From the NCBI GenBank assembly GCA_902464345.1, contig CABQJA010000121.1, positions 1 to 6,833 of the forward strand: DNA of 6,833 nt, given 5' to 3'. The translations under genes were made by a program, and so were the position numbers. Of this stretch, positions 6,089 to 6,833 are shown piece after piece. This DNA comes from an uncultured Clostridium sp. GTDB lineage: Bacteria > Bacillota > Clostridia > Lachnospirales > Lachnospiraceae. Position 1 is the first letter of the stretch. Each line of letters begins with the position of its first letter. The notes below the pieces were generated by a model. It did not search any database and was not told the origin of the DNA. It saw only the letters and a list, made by a program, of their open reading frames with translations.

Positions 6089-6322
6089 ATTTCGGTACAG
6101 TGAAAATGGAGCCTCTGTCCTTATTTTATGTGCGGTCCTAGAAGCACGTCGGTTCTTGGACTGCGTATTGTGCAGTCCTATGTACCGCTACGTGCTGGCA
6201 GGTGCGAGAGCTTGCCGCACATGAAATATAGGACAGAAGGCGACAGCTCATATTTAATGCTAGATCCTGCATCCGCTTACAGCCGGAGCGGCGGACGGAG
6301 TCATCTCCACAAACCGCAATTT
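6089..6322 (+). repeat. Palindromic element E2, related to E1 in opposite orientation
   Basis: The outer stem pairs roughly 6111-6135 with 6215-6241 (GTCC...TGTGCGG with CCGCACAT...GGAC). Inside are the block CTAGAAGCACGT (6138-6149), a P2 helix AGCACGT/ACGTGCT (6143-6149 with 6190-6196) capped by GGACTGC/GCAGTCC (6158-6164 with 6172-6178), and the 21-base block at 6196-6216 with GAGA at 6206-6209. Compared with E1, E2 has 46 extra bases (P2) between the two shared blocks. Both keep GGAGC before and GCGACAGC after the stem. The right end (6301-6322) matches both E1 ends; the left end near 6089 is a degenerate match. The boundaries are approximate. Confidence 0.7.
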
Positions 6323-6339
6323 ATAGAACTGCTGGAGTA

Positions 6340-6368
6340 TTGCTAAAAGAGATTATTCATGATACAAT
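6340..6368 (+). promoter_or_regulatory. Sigma-A-type promoter for the XRE regulator
   Basis: TTGCTA (6340-6345), a 17-bp spacer and TACAAT (6363-6368) form a good housekeeping promoter, about 45 bases ahead of the start codon. The leader carries an AAAGGA ribosome binding site. Confidence 0.65.
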
Positions 6369-6411
6369 ATCCGAAAAATCGGAAATAAAAAGATAGAGAA
6401 AAGGATATTGT
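6364..6411. promoter_or_regulatory. 9-bp inverted repeat bracketing the XRE leader (candidate operator)
   Basis: ACAATATCC (6364-6372) and GGATATTGT (6403-6411) are perfect inverted copies 30 bp apart. The left arm overlaps the -10 and the expected transcription start; the right arm overlaps the RBS and the bases before ATG. Because the left arm lies largely upstream of the predicted start of transcription, an RNA hairpin is less likely than paired protein-binding half-sites, for example for autorepression by the adjacent XRE protein. A small CCGA/TCGG hairpin (6371-6382) lies between. Confidence 0.5.
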
Positions 6412-6414
6412 GCC

Positions 6415-6825
6415 ATGAAGATATATGAAAAAATATTTGCAAGACTTGAAGAACTACATATGAGCCAGACAGAACTGTCCAGAAGAACCGGTATTGCGAC
6501 CAGTACGATCAGCGATTGGCGGAAGAAGCAGATTAATCCACAGGCGGATAAACTGGTGTCTATATGCAAGGCACTGGATATGACGCTTGTGGCATTGCTT
6601 TGTTACGAAGAAAATGCAGAACAGACTGCCCACATAGATTATGTAACAGATGAAAATTATATAATTGAATTTTATCGGCAATCAGATACAGAGAGCAGAC
6701 GAAGAATGATCAGTTACCTTGCACTTCTAGATGTCTGTAAGCAAATCAATGATAGCGCTCAGTCCAAGAAACAGCAGCGGAATGTTTCTGTTATTCAGGA
6801 TATTGATGAAATAATATTGTGGTGA
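6415..6825 (+). CDS. XRE/Cro-type helix-turn-helix transcriptional regulator (136 aa)
   Basis: The N-terminal domain (about residues 5-62) fits the HTH_XRE fold: MSQTELSRRTGIATSTISDWRKKQINPQADKLVSICKALDMTLVALL, with QTELSRRTG as helix 2 and STISDWRKK as the recognition helix. The C-terminal half (about 70-136) is charged, has no membrane segment and no Ser/Lys peptidase signature of the LexA/CI type, so it should not self-cleave. Its likely role is a cytoplasmic DNA-binding repressor controlling its own promoter or the nearby phage genes. It is separated from the DUF262 gene by the E1/E2 region and has its own promoter, so it is likely a separate unit. The start at 6415 is supported by AAAGGA nine bases upstream, and the frame ends with TGA at 6823-6825. 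Confidence 0.85.
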   Translation: MKIYEKIFARLEELHMSQTELSRRTGIATSTISDWRKKQINPQADKLVSICKALDMTLVALLCYEENAEQTAHIDYVTDENYIIEFYRQSDTESRRRMISYLALLDVCKQINDSAQSKKQQRNVSVIQDIDEIILW

Positions 6826-6833
6826 TTAACGAT

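Larger units (their letters stand above)
5845..6414. other. 570-bp region without a protein gene
   Basis: This stretch is filled by elements E1 and E2, a short spacer between them (6041-6088), and the promoter and leader of the repressor gene (6340-6414). A TTGACA at 6053-6058 in the spacer has no -10 partner. The only sizeable open frame here (6128-6346) lies across E2 and lacks an RBS. Confidence 0.7.

Noticed and set aside
6128..6346. 72-codon plus-strand open frame
   Set aside because: It lies across the palindromic element E2, has no ribosome binding site, and its sequence is explained by stem pairing.
5845..6414. tRNA gene or CRISPR array in the non-coding region
   Set aside because: No T-loop or cloverleaf pattern and no regularly spaced direct repeats; the repeats present are inverted and explained by E1 and E2.

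Overview
This window most likely comes from a prophage, large phage or phage-like integrative element of a gut Firmicute, probably of the Clostridia/Lachnospiraceae type. The evidence is strong AGGAGG-type ribosome binding sites, sigma-A-like promoters, mid-range GC, short gene spacing and the protein styles. The host assignment is an inference from style; no ribosomal or other marker gene is present.

Left two thirds (1-3929), all on the minus strand: one block reading right to left. It starts with a 67-aa hypothetical protein whose end overlaps the start of an 834-aa protein. It continues with a 241-aa protein of unknown function and a protein cut by the window edge that looks like a phage structural protein. 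The 834-aa protein is the key item. It carries, in the correct order, the signatures of a single-chain double-psi beta-barrel RNA polymerase of the YonO / eukaryotic RdRP (QDE-1) type: an R-x4-K motif, a K-x-x-K-F motif, an LxYQ-like motif, a DxDxD metal site (here DQDSD), and an AQAAIDNAK segment matching the RdRP 'AVDxxKtG' region. Its position at the head of an apparent virion-gene operon suggests a dedicated late-gene polymerase.

Centre (3930-4120): a divergent control region. The rightward promoter is near consensus (TTGACA, 17 bp, TAATAT). Its spacer holds a perfect dyad, AGAACA-CT-TGTTCT, with the GAAC-N4-GTTC core of a Gram-positive LexA (SOS) box. It drives a 184-aa sigma-70-like factor (regions 2 and 4). 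Downstream lies a 361-aa stand-alone DUF262 (ParB/Srx-fold) protein. A plausible model is DNA damage, then LexA release, then the phage sigma factor, then the polymerase and virion genes. Only the parts, not the flow, are visible in the sequence.

Right part (5845-6414) has no protein gene. It holds two related long palindromic elements in opposite orientation. They share loop sequences while their stems differ in sequence but remain paired, which suggests either a structured RNA family or a pair of hairpin/MITE-like elements. The window ends with a 136-aa XRE-type repressor with its own promoter and a 9-bp inverted repeat that brackets its leader.
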